Below, in pieces: positions 26,911 through 37,770 of a DNA stretch of 64,000 nucleotides. Position 1 is the first letter of the stretch; each line of letters opens with the position of its first letter. The stretch is from assembly GCF_947496985.1 (NCBI RefSeq), contig NZ_CANMEZ010000001.1, positions 1 to 64,000 of the forward strand, written 5' to 3'. A program made the position numbers and the translations under genes. The DNA comes from an uncultured Kordia sp. GTDB taxonomy: Bacteria; Bacteroidota; Bacteroidia; Flavobacteriales; Flavobacteriaceae. The notes under the pieces were generated by a model, which ran no database searches, was not told the origin of the DNA, and worked only from the letters and a program-made list of their open reading frames with translations.

Positions 26911-28164
26911 ATGGAATCCATACAAGCTATAAAACAACGTTTTGGAATCATCGGAAATGACGCTGGACTAAATCGTGCTATTGAAAAAGCAATTCAAGTA
27001 GCACCCACAGATATTTCAGTACTTGTTACTGGTGAAAGTGGTGTTGGAAAAGAAAGTATTCCAAAAATCATACATTCATTATCACACAGAAAACACGGAA
27101 AGTATATTGCTGTAAACTGCGGCGCTATTCCTGAAGGAACTATTGACAGTGAACTATTTGGACATGAAAAAGGTGCCTTCACAGGTGCCACTCAAACTAG
27201 AAATGGATATTTTGAAGTAGCTGATAATGGAACTATATTCTTAGATGAAGTTGGAGAATTACCACTAACAACACAAGTTCGTTTGTTACGTGTTTTAGAA
27301 AATGGAGAATTCATAAAAGTAGGTTCATCCAAAGTACAAAAAACCAATGTCCGCATCGTAGCCGCTACAAACGTAAACATGTTTGAAGCTATTAAAAAAG
27401 GAAAATTCAGAGAAGATTTATACTATCGTTTAAGTACTGTAGAAATACTTCTTCCACCGTTACGAGCGCGAAAAGATGATATTCATTTATTATTTAGAAA
27501 GTTTGCATCTGACTTTGCCATGAAGTACAAAATGCCTTCTATTCGTTTAGATGAAAACGCTACTGAAATGTTAGTAAAATATCGCTGGAGCGGAAATATT
27601 CGTCAATTACGAAATGTGGCCGAGCAAATTTCTGTATTAGAAGAAAACAGGTCTATATCTGCTGAAACATTACATCAATATTTACCAAATACAACTGGTA
27701 ATTTGCCTGCAGTAGTAGAAACGTCTAAAAGTGAAAGTGACTTTAGTTCAGAACGTGAGATATTATACAAAGTGCTTTTTGATATGAAAAGTGATTTAAA
27801 TGATTTAAAAAAACTCACTATGGAACTCATGCAAAATGGAGTTTCGCAAAAAGTACAAGAAGAAAACGAAAGTCTAATTCAGAAAATATATGGAAACGAA
27901 GAAGAAAGTGAAGTATTTCATTCAGAAGAAGAAAATGTAAAATTATTACCAATTGCACCTGAAGTTACTGTAGTTTCAGAAGCAGATAAGTATCATTTTG
28001 CAGAAGAAATTGAAGAAGAAGAAACACTTTCATTACACGACAAAGAACTGGAACTCATCAAAAAAGCACTAGAACGCAACAAAGGAAAACGTAAAGCTGC
28101 AGCGAGTGAGTTGGGGATTTCAGAACGTACTTTATATAGAAAAATTAAACAATTTGATTTATAA
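26911..28164 (+). CDS. sigma-54 dependent transcriptional activator
   Basis: A 417-residue AAA+ enhancer-binding protein. Walker A is G-E-S-G-V-G-K (41-47), the sigma-54 contact loop is G-A-F-T-G-A (88-93), Walker B is T-I-F-L-D-E (108-113), and the R-fingers lie in F-R-E-D-L-Y-Y-R-L. An acidic linker (about 260-370) separates this from a C-terminal Fis-type helix-turn-helix (A-A-A-S-E-L-G-I-S-E-R-T-L-Y-R-K-I). There is no N-terminal receiver or sensor domain, so control must come from expression or a partner. It lies 6 bp upstream of lptE in an envelope-biogenesis context. Confidence 0.93.
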   Translation: MESIQAIKQRFGIIGNDAGLNRAIEKAIQVAPTDISVLVTGESGVGKESIPKIIHSLSHRKHGKYIAVNCGAIPEGTIDSELFGHEKGAFTGATQTRNGYFEVADNGTIFLDEVGELPLTTQVRLLRVLENGEFIKVGSSKVQKTNVRIVAATNVNMFEAIKKGKFREDLYYRLSTVEILLPPLRARKDDIHLLFRKFASDFAMKYKMPSIRLDENATEMLVKYRWSGNIRQLRNVAEQISVLEENRSISAETLHQYLPNTTGNLPAVVETSKSESDFSSEREILYKVLFDMKSDLNDLKKLTMELMQNGVSQKVQEENESLIQKIYGNEEESEVFHSEEENVKLLPIAPEVTVVSEADKYHFAEEIEEEETLSLHDKELELIKKALERNKGKRKAAASELGISERTLYRKIKQFDL

Positions 28165-28170
28165 AATTAC

Positions 28171-28674
28171 ATGAAACATATTAAAACATACATTACCGCT
28201 GTTATTATTTCACTTTTAGTAGTTAGTTGTAAATTTTACAACTTTACAGGAACAGGTGACTTAAATGCAGAAACATACCAAGTAAATTTCTTTCAAAACA
28301 ATGCTCCTATTATTGAACCTGGACTGGATAGAGATTTCACAAATGCTCTACAAGATTTAATTCAAAATCAAACAAGTTTAACATTAGTTCGTTCCAATGC
28401 AGACTTAGTATATGAAGGTGAAATTGTAGAATATAGAGTTTCTCCAATGAGCGCAACTGCAAACAATACAGCAGCACAAAACCGTTTAACAATTGGCGTA
28501 CAAGTTCGTTTTACACACAACAACAGACCTGATGATGATTTTGATCAGCGCTTTTCATTTTTCTATGATTATCCAGCGTCTTCACAATTATCTGCTGTAC
28601 AAAGTGTTGCTTTTCAAGAAATATTTGACCGTTTAACACAAGACATCTTTAACGCTAGTTTAGCAAACTGGTAG
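28171..28674 (+). CDS. lptE: LPS assembly lipoprotein LptE family
   Basis: A 167-residue lipoprotein, signal ending V-V-S-C-K-F-Y-N-F-T-G (Cys20), with the LptE-like pattern F-x-N-x-A-P-I-I-E-P-G-L, F-T-x-A-L-Q-D-L-I, D-L-V-Y-E-G-E-I-V-E-Y and Q-D-I-F-N-A at the end. LptE plugs the LptD barrel and helps deliver LPS to the outer leaflet. It starts 6 bp after the sigma-54 activator and ends 4 bp before the next gene. Confidence 0.88.
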   Translation: MKHIKTYITAVIISLLVVSCKFYNFTGTGDLNAETYQVNFFQNNAPIIEPGLDRDFTNALQDLIQNQTSLTLVRSNADLVYEGEIVEYRVSPMSATANNTAAQNRLTIGVQVRFTHNNRPDDDFDQRFSFFYDYPASSQLSAVQSVAFQEIFDRLTQDIFNASLANW

Positions 28675-28678
28675 CCAT

Positions 28679-29662
28679 ATGAACATCTCTGATTTTACAT
28701 ACATACTAAAAAACCCTGCGTACATTAATGCTGCGCAAACCGATGCCATTGCAGCAATCACTAAAGATTTCCCATACTTTCAAGCGGCGCGCATTGTACA
28801 TTTAAAAGGACTAAAAAATCAAGATAGTTTCAAATACAATCAAAGTTTAAAAGTAGCTGCTGCACATACAACAGATCGTAGTATTCTATTTGATTTCATT
28901 ACATCTGAAATATTTGAGCAACATGAAACATCAAATACAATTCAAGAAGCGCAAAGCAATTCGAATGCAGTTGATATTAACGAAATTCCTATTGAAGTTG
29001 AAGAAGTAAAAGTTGATAAAAATCTCCGTATGGAAGATGCTATCAAAACAAAAATCCAAGAAGCAAACGCTATTCTTGATCCCGATCTATTTCAACCAAA
29101 AATTGATCCTACTCCTATTACAGAAGTCATAGCTGAAACAAAAGAAGTAGAAAAGCCAGTTTTTAAAGAAATAATTATTCCTGAAAAAGCGGCTTCTCCT
29201 GAAGAAACATTGAAGCTTGGAAAACCGCTTCAATTTGAGAAAAAAGAAAAGCATTCTTTTTCAGAATGGTTGCAACTTGCAAACTTCAAGCCCATTGATC
29301 GTTCTAAAAAAATTGAACAAGAGGAAGTAGAGAAAGAACCTAAAATAGTTGAAAACGAGTCAAATTCTGCTGCAGCGGAAAGCGAAAAAGACAAAAGATT
29401 TGACCTGATAGACAAGTTTATAGCTACAAATCCAAAAATAAAACCGAAGCCAACACTTGAAAAAACAGTCAACCTAGCAAATAGCACAACCGTTGACCAG
29501 TCTATCCTCATGACGGAAACGTTGGCAAAAGTATATTTAGAACAAAAGAAATATAAAAAAGCAATTAAAGCATATAATATTTTAATTTTGAAATATCCAG
29601 AAAAAAGTGGTTTCTTTGCAGACCAAATTCGAGCAATAAAAAAAATACAACAAAATAATTAG
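28679..29662 (+). CDS. hypothetical protein with C-terminal TPR-like repeat
   Basis: A 327-residue, highly charged protein without signal peptide. The N-terminal 90 residues look folded and helical (Y-I-N-A-A-Q-T-D-A-I, F-P-Y-F-Q-A-A). The middle (about 95-270) is Glu/Lys-rich and probably disordered. The C-terminal 45 residues, T-L-A-K-V-Y-L-E-Q-K-K-Y-K-K-A-I-K-A-Y, form a TPR unit. It sits between lptE and secG, and is conserved in flavobacteria in this place as far as I recall. Function is unknown; the TPR suggests a scaffold role. Confidence 0.75.
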   Translation: MNISDFTYILKNPAYINAAQTDAIAAITKDFPYFQAARIVHLKGLKNQDSFKYNQSLKVAAAHTTDRSILFDFITSEIFEQHETSNTIQEAQSNSNAVDINEIPIEVEEVKVDKNLRMEDAIKTKIQEANAILDPDLFQPKIDPTPITEVIAETKEVEKPVFKEIIIPEKAASPEETLKLGKPLQFEKKEKHSFSEWLQLANFKPIDRSKKIEQEEVEKEPKIVENESNSAAAESEKDKRFDLIDKFIATNPKIKPKPTLEKTVNLANSTTVDQSILMTETLAKVYLEQKKYKKAIKAYNILILKYPEKSGFFADQIRAIKKIQQNN

Positions 29663-29668
29663 TACAAA

Positions 29669-30022
29669 ATGACTTCAACTTATTACATATTTATAATCTT
29701 AATCCTTATTGTAGCATTTTTATTAATGTTAGTAATAATGGTTCAAAACCCAAAAGGTGGAGGATTATCTTCTTCTTTTGGAGGTGGTGGAAATCAACAA
29801 ATTGGTGGAGTTCAAAAAACAACCGATTTCCTTGATAAAAGCACTTGGGCTTTAGCAACTATCTTAATTGGTTTAATTTTAGTAACAAACTTCACAAACC
29901 TGAGCAGTGCTAACGGTAAATCAAAAGTAGCAGGAGATGCAGTTCCTACAACAGAACAAACAACACCGCCAGCTGATACAAACACAAATTCAACAGAAGG
30001 AACAAATACTGACGGACAGTAA
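29669..30022 (+). CDS. secG: preprotein translocase subunit SecG
   Basis: A 117-residue protein with two transmembrane helices (about 4-22 and 53-73) joined by the hallmark loop M-V-Q-N-P-K-G-G-G-L-S-S-S-F-G-G-G. SecG assists SecYE/SecA in protein export across the inner membrane. A Thr/Pro/Asn-rich tail follows the second helix. It starts 6 bp after the TPR protein gene, and a strong terminator follows. Confidence 0.93.
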   Translation: MTSTYYIFIILILIVAFLLMLVIMVQNPKGGGLSSSFGGGGNQQIGGVQKTTDFLDKSTWALATILIGLILVTNFTNLSSANGKSKVAGDAVPTTEQTTPPADTNTNSTEGTNTDGQ

Positions 30023-30044
30023 TTTTTTCCAATCATATCACATA

Positions 30045-30079
30045 AAAAAATGCCAGCTTGTCAGAAGCTGGCATTTTTT
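30045..30079 (+). terminator. intrinsic terminator after secG
   Basis: A 15-bp perfect stem (core ATGCCAGCTT) with a five-base loop and flanking A/T runs. It lies 22 bp past the secG stop and separates the miaB-secG run from groES. Confidence 0.88.
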
Positions 30080-30174
30080 ATTTCAATTTGTCAGTATTCA
30101 CAAAATGGCATAGTTTCTGACTACTTCCTATTCGTAAAAAATAACATAATTAATCAAATAAAATAGTTAACAAA

Positions 30175-30453
30175 ATGAGCAAAGTTAATATCAAACCACT
30201 AGCGGATAGAGTTTTGATTGCCCCGTTGCCAGCAGCAACACAAACTGCTTCAGGGCTTTACATTCCAGATTCAGCGCAAGAAAAACAACAACGTGGAACT
30301 GTTGTAGCTGTTGGTTCAGGTAAAAAAGACGAACCAATGACGGTAAAAGTTGGCGATACGGTTCTTTATGGAAAATTTTCTGGATCTGAAATCAAGTATG
30401 AAGGAGCTGATTACATTATCATGAGAGAAGACGACATTTTAGCAATTATTTAA
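30175..30453 (+). CDS. groES: co-chaperonin GroES
   Basis: A 92-residue GroES with P-L-A-D-R-V-L-I, the mobile loop (A-A-T-Q-T-A-S-G-L-Y-I-P), R-G-T-V-V-A-V-G-S-G, G-D-T-V-L-Y-G-K-F-S-G and the terminal D-I-L-A-I-I. It caps GroEL during protein folding. It is followed by groEL after 86 bp. No CIRCE inverted repeat is seen upstream, so HrcA control is not supported. Confidence 0.97.
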   Translation: MSKVNIKPLADRVLIAPLPAATQTASGLYIPDSAQEKQQRGTVVAVGSGKKDEPMTVKVGDTVLYGKFSGSEIKYEGADYIIMREDDILAII

Positions 30454-30532
30454 TACGCTATTGCACTTTAAAAGTCGTTATCAGAAAAAACAAAATAACT
30501 ATAGTCAATTAGAAAGTATTGGCTAACAACTA

Positions 30533-32177
<1,645 letters not shown>

Positions 32178-32200
32178 TTATAACACATATATAAACACGC

Positions 32201-32234
32201 AAAAGCCTTGAAAATTAATTTTTCAAGGCTTTTT
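32201..32234 (+). terminator. intrinsic terminator after groEL
   Basis: A perfect 14-bp stem (AAAAGCCTTGAAAA and its complement) with a short A/T loop, 23 bp past the groEL stop. Confidence 0.85.
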
Positions 32235-32250
32235 GTATTTTAATCAACTC

Positions 32251-32300
32251 ACTCATCAAAATATCCATTTCACTCATTGAAAAAGTCAGTTTACTCATTG
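32251..32300. repeat. three 21-bp-phased ACTCAT repeats
   Basis: ACTCAT occurs at 32251, 32272 and 32293, exactly 21 bp apart; the last two extend to ACTCATTG. Two helical turns of spacing would place three sites on one face of the DNA. They lie about 160-205 bp upstream of the next gene (32458) and downstream of the groEL terminator. The regulator is unknown. Confidence 0.45.
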
Positions 32301-32457
32301 TAACACTAAAGTTTATACGATTTAAAATATCTTTAAAACAATCAATACTACTTATTAACACCAATAAATTCCCCTAAAGAGAAGAAGTTTGATTTCAAAA
32401 CCATGCATGTAATCAAAATATTCCATAAAATGCTAACACTAAAACCAACATATTACC

Positions 32458-34839
32458 ATGAAAAGAATTTTACTCTCGCTATCATTCTTGCTATTACTAC
32501 CTTCTTTTTCACTGTTTGCTCAGACAGAAAAAAACACCGCTGAAGATCGTTATGCAGCATATTTTAAACTTCCTCGCGAAACTATCTTTCTTCATTTAAA
32601 CAAAACCACCTATTTATTTGGAGAAGAAATATGGTTTAAAGGATATGCGTATGATCAGAAAAATCAATTGACTTCAAAAGCTACTACAAATTTTAATGTT
32701 GGAGTTTACGATACAAATGGAAAAGAAGTTAAAAGAGCTTTGTTTAAAGGAGAAAATGGCTTTACCAAAGGAAACTTTCTAATTGACTCTACATTTGTTT
32801 CCGGAACTTATTACATAAAAGCATCGACCAATTGGATGAAAAATTTCCAAGATGATGGCGCATATATTCAAAAAATTGAAATCTTTGGAAATAAGATCGC
32901 AACCAACAACAATGATAAAGCAACCGAAAATGAATATGATTTTCAATTTCTACCAGAAGGCGGACATATTGTTGCAAACACAAAAAACAATATTGGGTTT
33001 AAATTCATTGACACCAATGGAAAAGGCATAGCTGCTAAAGGAAGTGTCTTTGATGAAAACAATGAAGAAGTCACTAAATTTAAAAGTAACATTTTAGGAC
33101 TTGGTAAATTTTTATTTCAACCAGAGATCAATAAAAAATATACTTCAAAAATTACGTTAGCTTCAGGAGAAACTATTGAACAAGAAATTCAAGCCAGTAA
33201 AAGACAAGGCATTTCAATTATCATGAACAATCTTTTTCCAGATAGAACTATTATTACACTAAATACAAATGCAGAAACACTAGAAAACTATAGTGATACA
33301 AAATATAAACTATTAATTCATCAAAGTGGAAAACTTAAAAAAATAAATTTCACATTTGACCAAGGAATTTCAAAAACGATCACTATTCCTAAAAAAGAAT
33401 TATTTAAAGGAATTAACACAGTTACATTATTTGACGAAAACGAACAACCAATTTTAGAACGTTTATTTTTCAATGCATTTGACATAAAAGAAGCTGCTGT
33501 CGCTATATCAAAATTAAATACAATTAATGACTCAATCATTCTATCTGTAAAAGAACTAAACCTAGATACAAATGCTAATATTAGTATTTCCGTATTGCCA
33601 GAAGAAACAGAAAGCTACGCACCAAACAACACCATAATTTCAAGCTTTGCTTTAAAACCTTATTTAAAAGGAACTGTTGAAAATCCTGAATATTATTTTA
33701 CAAAACTTGATAGAAAACACAAATACGAACTAGATATTTTATTACTCACACAAGGTTGGAGTAAATACAATTGGGATGCTATTTTCAAAAATCCCCCAAA
33801 ACAAATACATCAATTTGAAAATGGAATTACTATTAGAGGGAAAGTTAACGCTCCTACTTCGGGCATAGATCGATTGTTTTTATACTCCACTAAAAACCAT
33901 TCAGCTCAGTTTGTCAACTTAAACAAAGATCAATCATTTACCATTAATAACTTTTTCATTGAAGAAGGCGAACAAGTTCGTTTTTCGTATCAAAACAAAA
34001 ATGGTAAATTTAAAAAACCAAGCTTGTTTATATCGTACACGGTAGCAAATAAAGAAGATAATATCAGTAGTGTTATTAATACACTATCTTCTTTTAAAAC
34101 CAAATCTGACAGATCTAATCTTACTAGCACTAAAAACTTTTTTCCCGACGATTCAGAAGAACTAGAAGTAGTGATGTTAGAAACTACAAAAAATAAAAAG
34201 AGTAGAGAAAATCTCGACCCTGTTTTGACAAATGCAACAGCTCTTGACGTCAATGTAGAAAGCTACACACAATATCCTTTTGTAACTGATTATATCATAA
34301 ATAAAGGGTACCGGTTTTTTAAAGATAGTCTTGGAGTATTTCATCTAACGAATCGAACTACGCTCTCTTTTCAAGCAGAAACTACTCCACTTGTATTTAT
34401 AGATGATGTTCCAGTGACAAACATTCTCATACTAGAATATTTACGAACGGGAGATGTTGAGAAAATTATTGTTGACAGAACAGGATTTGGTTATGGAATA
34501 CGTGCTGCTGGTGGTGTTATAAAAATTTACATGCGTAAAACAGCATTATATCAAGATGAAAAAGGCAGAGCTAGCATTTCCAACACGAGCACTGCTCCTT
34601 TTTCATTTCAAAAAGCTAAGGAATACTACGCCCCAAAATATAATAGTTATACAAATAGTTCATTCAAAAAATATGGTGTAATTTCTTGGATTCCAGAATT
34701 GGTTTTAAATAAAAACGAAACAACAACATTCAAAGTTTTTAATACACGTACAAAGCGTGTAATTGTTTTTATAGAAGGAATCGCCAAAGATGGAAATCTA
34801 ATTTCTCAGAAACAAATTATTGACTTAACTAAAGGTTAA
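32458..34839 (+). CDS. large exported MG2/plug-domain protein (copy 1)
   Basis: A 793-residue protein with a signal peptide (cleavage near S-L-F-A-Q). The N-terminal part has an alpha-2-macroglobulin MG2-like strand pattern: R-E-T-I-F-L-H-L-N-K-T-T-Y-L-F-G-E-E-I-W, then S-G-T-Y-Y-I-K-A-S-T-N-W-M. Further Ig-like segments follow. The region about 610-700 resembles a TonB-receptor plug (L-V-F-I-D-D-V-P-V-T-N, V-E-K-I-I-V-D-R, G-V-I-K-I-Y). No C-terminal barrel follows, so it is not a complete receptor. It is nearly full-length similar to the next gene. Probably a periplasmic or outer-membrane-associated protein; function unknown. Confidence 0.82.
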   Translation: MKRILLSLSFLLLLPSFSLFAQTEKNTAEDRYAAYFKLPRETIFLHLNKTTYLFGEEIWFKGYAYDQKNQLTSKATTNFNVGVYDTNGKEVKRALFKGENGFTKGNFLIDSTFVSGTYYIKASTNWMKNFQDDGAYIQKIEIFGNKIATNNNDKATENEYDFQFLPEGGHIVANTKNNIGFKFIDTNGKGIAAKGSVFDENNEEVTKFKSNILGLGKFLFQPEINKKYTSKITLASGETIEQEIQASKRQGISIIMNNLFPDRTIITLNTNAETLENYSDTKYKLLIHQSGKLKKINFTFDQGISKTITIPKKELFKGINTVTLFDENEQPILERLFFNAFDIKEAAVAISKLNTINDSIILSVKELNLDTNANISISVLPEETESYAPNNTIISSFALKPYLKGTVENPEYYFTKLDRKHKYELDILLLTQGWSKYNWDAIFKNPPKQIHQFENGITIRGKVNAPTSGIDRLFLYSTKNHSAQFVNLNKDQSFTINNFFIEEGEQVRFSYQNKNGKFKKPSLFISYTVANKEDNISSVINTLSSFKTKSDRSNLTSTKNFFPDDSEELEVVMLETTKNKKSRENLDPVLTNATALDVNVESYTQYPFVTDYIINKGYRFFKDSLGVFHLTNRTTLSFQAETTPLVFIDDVPVTNILILEYLRTGDVEKIIVDRTGFGYGIRAAGGVIKIYMRKTALYQDEKGRASISNTSTAPFSFQKAKEYYAPKYNSYTNSSFKKYGVISWIPELVLNKNETTTFKVFNTRTKRVIVFIEGIAKDGNLISQKQIIDLTKG

Positions 34840-34852
34840 CAACAAACAGCTC

Positions 34853-34885
34853 AAAAACTCCGAAAAGCAATTTTTCGGAGTTTTT
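34853..34885 (+). terminator. intrinsic terminator between the MG2/plug paralogues
   Basis: A perfect 14-bp stem (core AACTCCGAAAA and complement) with a five-base loop and T-run, 14 bp past the stop of copy 1. It indicates that the two copies are separate transcripts. Confidence 0.85.
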
Positions 34886-34957
34886 GTTTTATTTAACATT
34901 TCCATAATTTTTTTGTGGTATTTTTAATACCTAATTAAAACTGATCATTTTTTTAGT

Positions 34958-37315
34958 ATGAAACGTATTTTACCGCTACTAACTTTCCTTCTATTATTTT
35001 CTTTTTCGTTGTTTTCTCAAACCGATACGACAGTTGAAGATAGCTATACTGAATATTTCAAATTACCTCGAGAAACTCTCTTTTTACATCTAAACAAAAC
35101 TTCCTTTTTAGCTGGTGAAGAAATATGGTTTAAAGGATATGCATATGATCAGAAAAATCAATTAACTTCAAAAGCTACTACAAATTTCAATGTTGGAATT
35201 TATGATGCAAATGGAAAAGAAGTCAAAAGAGCTTTATTTCAAGGAGAGAATGGTGTTACTAGAGGAAATTTTTTAGTTGACTCTACGTTTGTTTCAGGAA
35301 CTTACTATATCAAAGCAGCTACCAATTGGATGAAAAATTTCCAAGATGATGGTGCATACATTCAAAAAATTGAAATCTTTGGAGATAAAATCATAGGTAA
35401 CAACGAAGAAGCTACCAAAAATGAATATGACTTTCAATTTTTACCTGAAGGCGGACATATTGTTGCAAATGCAAAAAACAATATTGGGTTCAAAGTTGTC
35501 AATGCCAATGGAAAAGGAGTAAGTGCTACGGGAATTATATTCAATGAGAAAAATGAAGAAGTCACAAAATTCAAAAGTAATACTTTAGGACTTGGAAAGT
35601 TTTTGTTTCAACCCAAAGTGAATGAAAAATATACTTCAAAAATCACCTTAGCGACAGGCGAAACTATTGAGCAAAAAATTCAAGCTACCGGACGACAAGG
35701 GATTACAATTATTATGAATACGCTATTTCCAGATAGAGCTATCATTACATTAAATACAAATGAAGAAACACTAAAAAATCACAGCAATACTAAATACAAG
35801 TTATTAATTCACCAAAGTGGAAAACTAAAAACAGTAAGCTTCACATTTGATCAAGGAATTGCAAAAACGATTACAATTCCTAAAAACGAATTATTTAAAG
35901 GAGTTAATACAGTTACACTATTTGATGAAAATGAACAACCAATTTTAGAACGTTTATTTTTCAATGATTTAGGCATCAAAAAAACGAATGTTTCTGTATC
36001 AAAATTGAACAAAGTAAACGATTCCATCATACTTTCTGTAAAAGAATTAAATTTAGATGAAGAAGCTAATATTAGTGTTTCTATGTTGCCAGAAGAAACA
36101 GAAAGTTACACTCCAAATAATACTATCATTTCAAGCTTTCTATTACAACCTTATGTAAAAGGAATTATTGAAAATCCTGAATATTACTTTACCAATTTTG
36201 ACAGAAAACAAAAATATGAATTAGACATTCTATTACTCACTCAAGGTTGGAGTAAATACAATTGGGATGCTATTTTCAGAAATCCACCAAAGCAACTACA
36301 TCAATTTGAAAACGGAATCACGATCAAAGGAAAAGTAAATTCTCCAGCTTCTGGAATCAAAAAATTATTTTTGTACTCTACTAAAAATCACCAAGCACAA
36401 TTTATAGAATTAAATGAAGATCAAACATTTACCCTAAGAAATTTCTATTTAGAAGAAGGTGAAGAAATTCGTTTCTCTTATCAAGATAAACGTGGGATTT
36501 TCAAAAAACCTAGAATGTATGTTACGTTTAGCGTTACGAATAAAGAAAATAGCTTAGACCCTGAAATTGAAGCCCAAAAAGTAATCGACACCAAAGTTAT
36601 AGCGCCTAATTTCGATCTTTCAAAAGAATTTTTCCGCGAAGATTCTGTAGAATTAGATGCCATTGTACTAGAAACAAAAAGAAAAAAACGAGAAGAAGAT
36701 CCGATTGCTATCAATGGTAAGTTTAAAAGAGTGGACGTACAAACATATGCGCAATTTCCATTTGTTGCGGATTATATACAGAATAATGGGTACAGAGTTA
36801 CCGAAAGTTTTGGACAACTAAACATTACTACACGTAACAGAATAAGCTTTCAAGGTGTTACTTCTCCTCTAGTTTTTCTGGATGACATGCCGCTTACGAA
36901 TTTCAACATTCTATACAATTATTCAATGGCAAACGTAGAAAAGATTTTAATTGACAAAAGTGGGTTTGGATATGGACTTCGAAGCGCTGGTGGTGTTATT
37001 AAAATCTATACTCGTACAACTCCTTTATACAAAGACAAAGATGGAAAGTCTGATATTTCAAATGGAACAGCAGCTCTTTTTGCCTTTCAACAAACCAAAG
37101 AATACTACGCTCCTAAGTATAATAATTATGGAGATAGTACATTTAAAAAGTATGGTGTAATTTCTTGGATTCCTGAGCTCATCTTAACGAAAAACGAAAC
37201 AACAACGTTTAAAGTTTTTGACACGCGTACAAAGTTTGTGACTGTTTTTATTGAAGGTATTACCAAAGATGGAAATCTAATCTCTCAGAAACAAACTATT
37301 AATCTTAGAGAATAA
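34958..37315 (+). CDS. large exported MG2/plug-domain protein (copy 2)
   Basis: A 785-residue protein aligned over almost its whole length with copy 1 (32458-34839), with the same signal peptide type, MG2-like N-terminus, and plug-like region (L-V-F-L-D-D-M-P-L-T-N, V-E-K-I-L-I-D-K, G-V-I-K-I-Y). The main divergence is in the stretch about 535-620, before the plug. The gene is a tandem duplicate, separated by its own terminator and promoter region, and so may be differently expressed. Function is unknown. Confidence 0.82.
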   Translation: MKRILPLLTFLLLFSFSLFSQTDTTVEDSYTEYFKLPRETLFLHLNKTSFLAGEEIWFKGYAYDQKNQLTSKATTNFNVGIYDANGKEVKRALFQGENGVTRGNFLVDSTFVSGTYYIKAATNWMKNFQDDGAYIQKIEIFGDKIIGNNEEATKNEYDFQFLPEGGHIVANAKNNIGFKVVNANGKGVSATGIIFNEKNEEVTKFKSNTLGLGKFLFQPKVNEKYTSKITLATGETIEQKIQATGRQGITIIMNTLFPDRAIITLNTNEETLKNHSNTKYKLLIHQSGKLKTVSFTFDQGIAKTITIPKNELFKGVNTVTLFDENEQPILERLFFNDLGIKKTNVSVSKLNKVNDSIILSVKELNLDEEANISVSMLPEETESYTPNNTIISSFLLQPYVKGIIENPEYYFTNFDRKQKYELDILLLTQGWSKYNWDAIFRNPPKQLHQFENGITIKGKVNSPASGIKKLFLYSTKNHQAQFIELNEDQTFTLRNFYLEEGEEIRFSYQDKRGIFKKPRMYVTFSVTNKENSLDPEIEAQKVIDTKVIAPNFDLSKEFFREDSVELDAIVLETKRKKREEDPIAINGKFKRVDVQTYAQFPFVADYIQNNGYRVTESFGQLNITTRNRISFQGVTSPLVFLDDMPLTNFNILYNYSMANVEKILIDKSGFGYGLRSAGGVIKIYTRTTPLYKDKDGKSDISNGTAALFAFQQTKEYYAPKYNNYGDSTFKKYGVISWIPELILTKNETTTFKVFDTRTKFVTVFIEGITKDGNLISQKQTINLRE

Positions 37316-37320
37316 AAAAA

Positions 37321-37761
37321 TCAAACCCCTTCATTCTTAATCTTACGCTGGTAATAAAAAGCAGGCAATAAAATCAACACAAAAAGTGGCTGAATCAAAA
37401 AGCGACGGATATAAAATGTAAGTAAATAATCTTCGGACAAATTATGTTGAATGAAGTAAAAATACATGGCAACTAAAATTACAAACGCAACTACATACAA
37501 TCCTGTGCACAATTTAAGCACATGCTTATTTTCAAATGCAACATAGATAATTGCTAAGGAGATGAGCATATTTAGTCCATATCGAAATATATGATTCACG
37601 AAAAGTAACCAAGCATTATAATCTGGAATATTAGCTTGTAAATAATCATGTCTAAAGAAGTTCAAAAACGGATCATAAAAAAGTTCATTCTCAAAAGCTC
37701 TTATCAGAACTAAAATTCCGAAAAGAAAACCTACAATTATATATTTCCAAATCTTTTTCAT
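37321..37761 (-). CDS. exosortase F system-associated membrane protein
   Basis: A 146-residue protein with four hydrophobic helices (about 8-24, 48-75, 82-100, 118-138). It matches the small membrane protein regularly encoded next to XrtF in flavobacteria, with F-Y-D-P-F-x-x-F-F, F-R-Y-x-L-N-M-L-I-S and F-Y-Y-Q-R-K. It starts 9 bp after the xrtF stop, so the pair is an operon. Role is presumed accessory to the exosortase. Confidence 0.85.
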   Translation of the reverse strand: MKKIWKYIIVGFLFGILVLIRAFENELFYDPFLNFFRHDYLQANIPDYNAWLLFVNHIFRYGLNMLISLAIIYVAFENKHVLKLCTGLYVVAFVILVAMYFYFIQHNLSEDYLLTFYIRRFLIQPLFVLILLPAFYYQRKIKNEGV

Positions 37762-37770
37762 GAATCAAAA

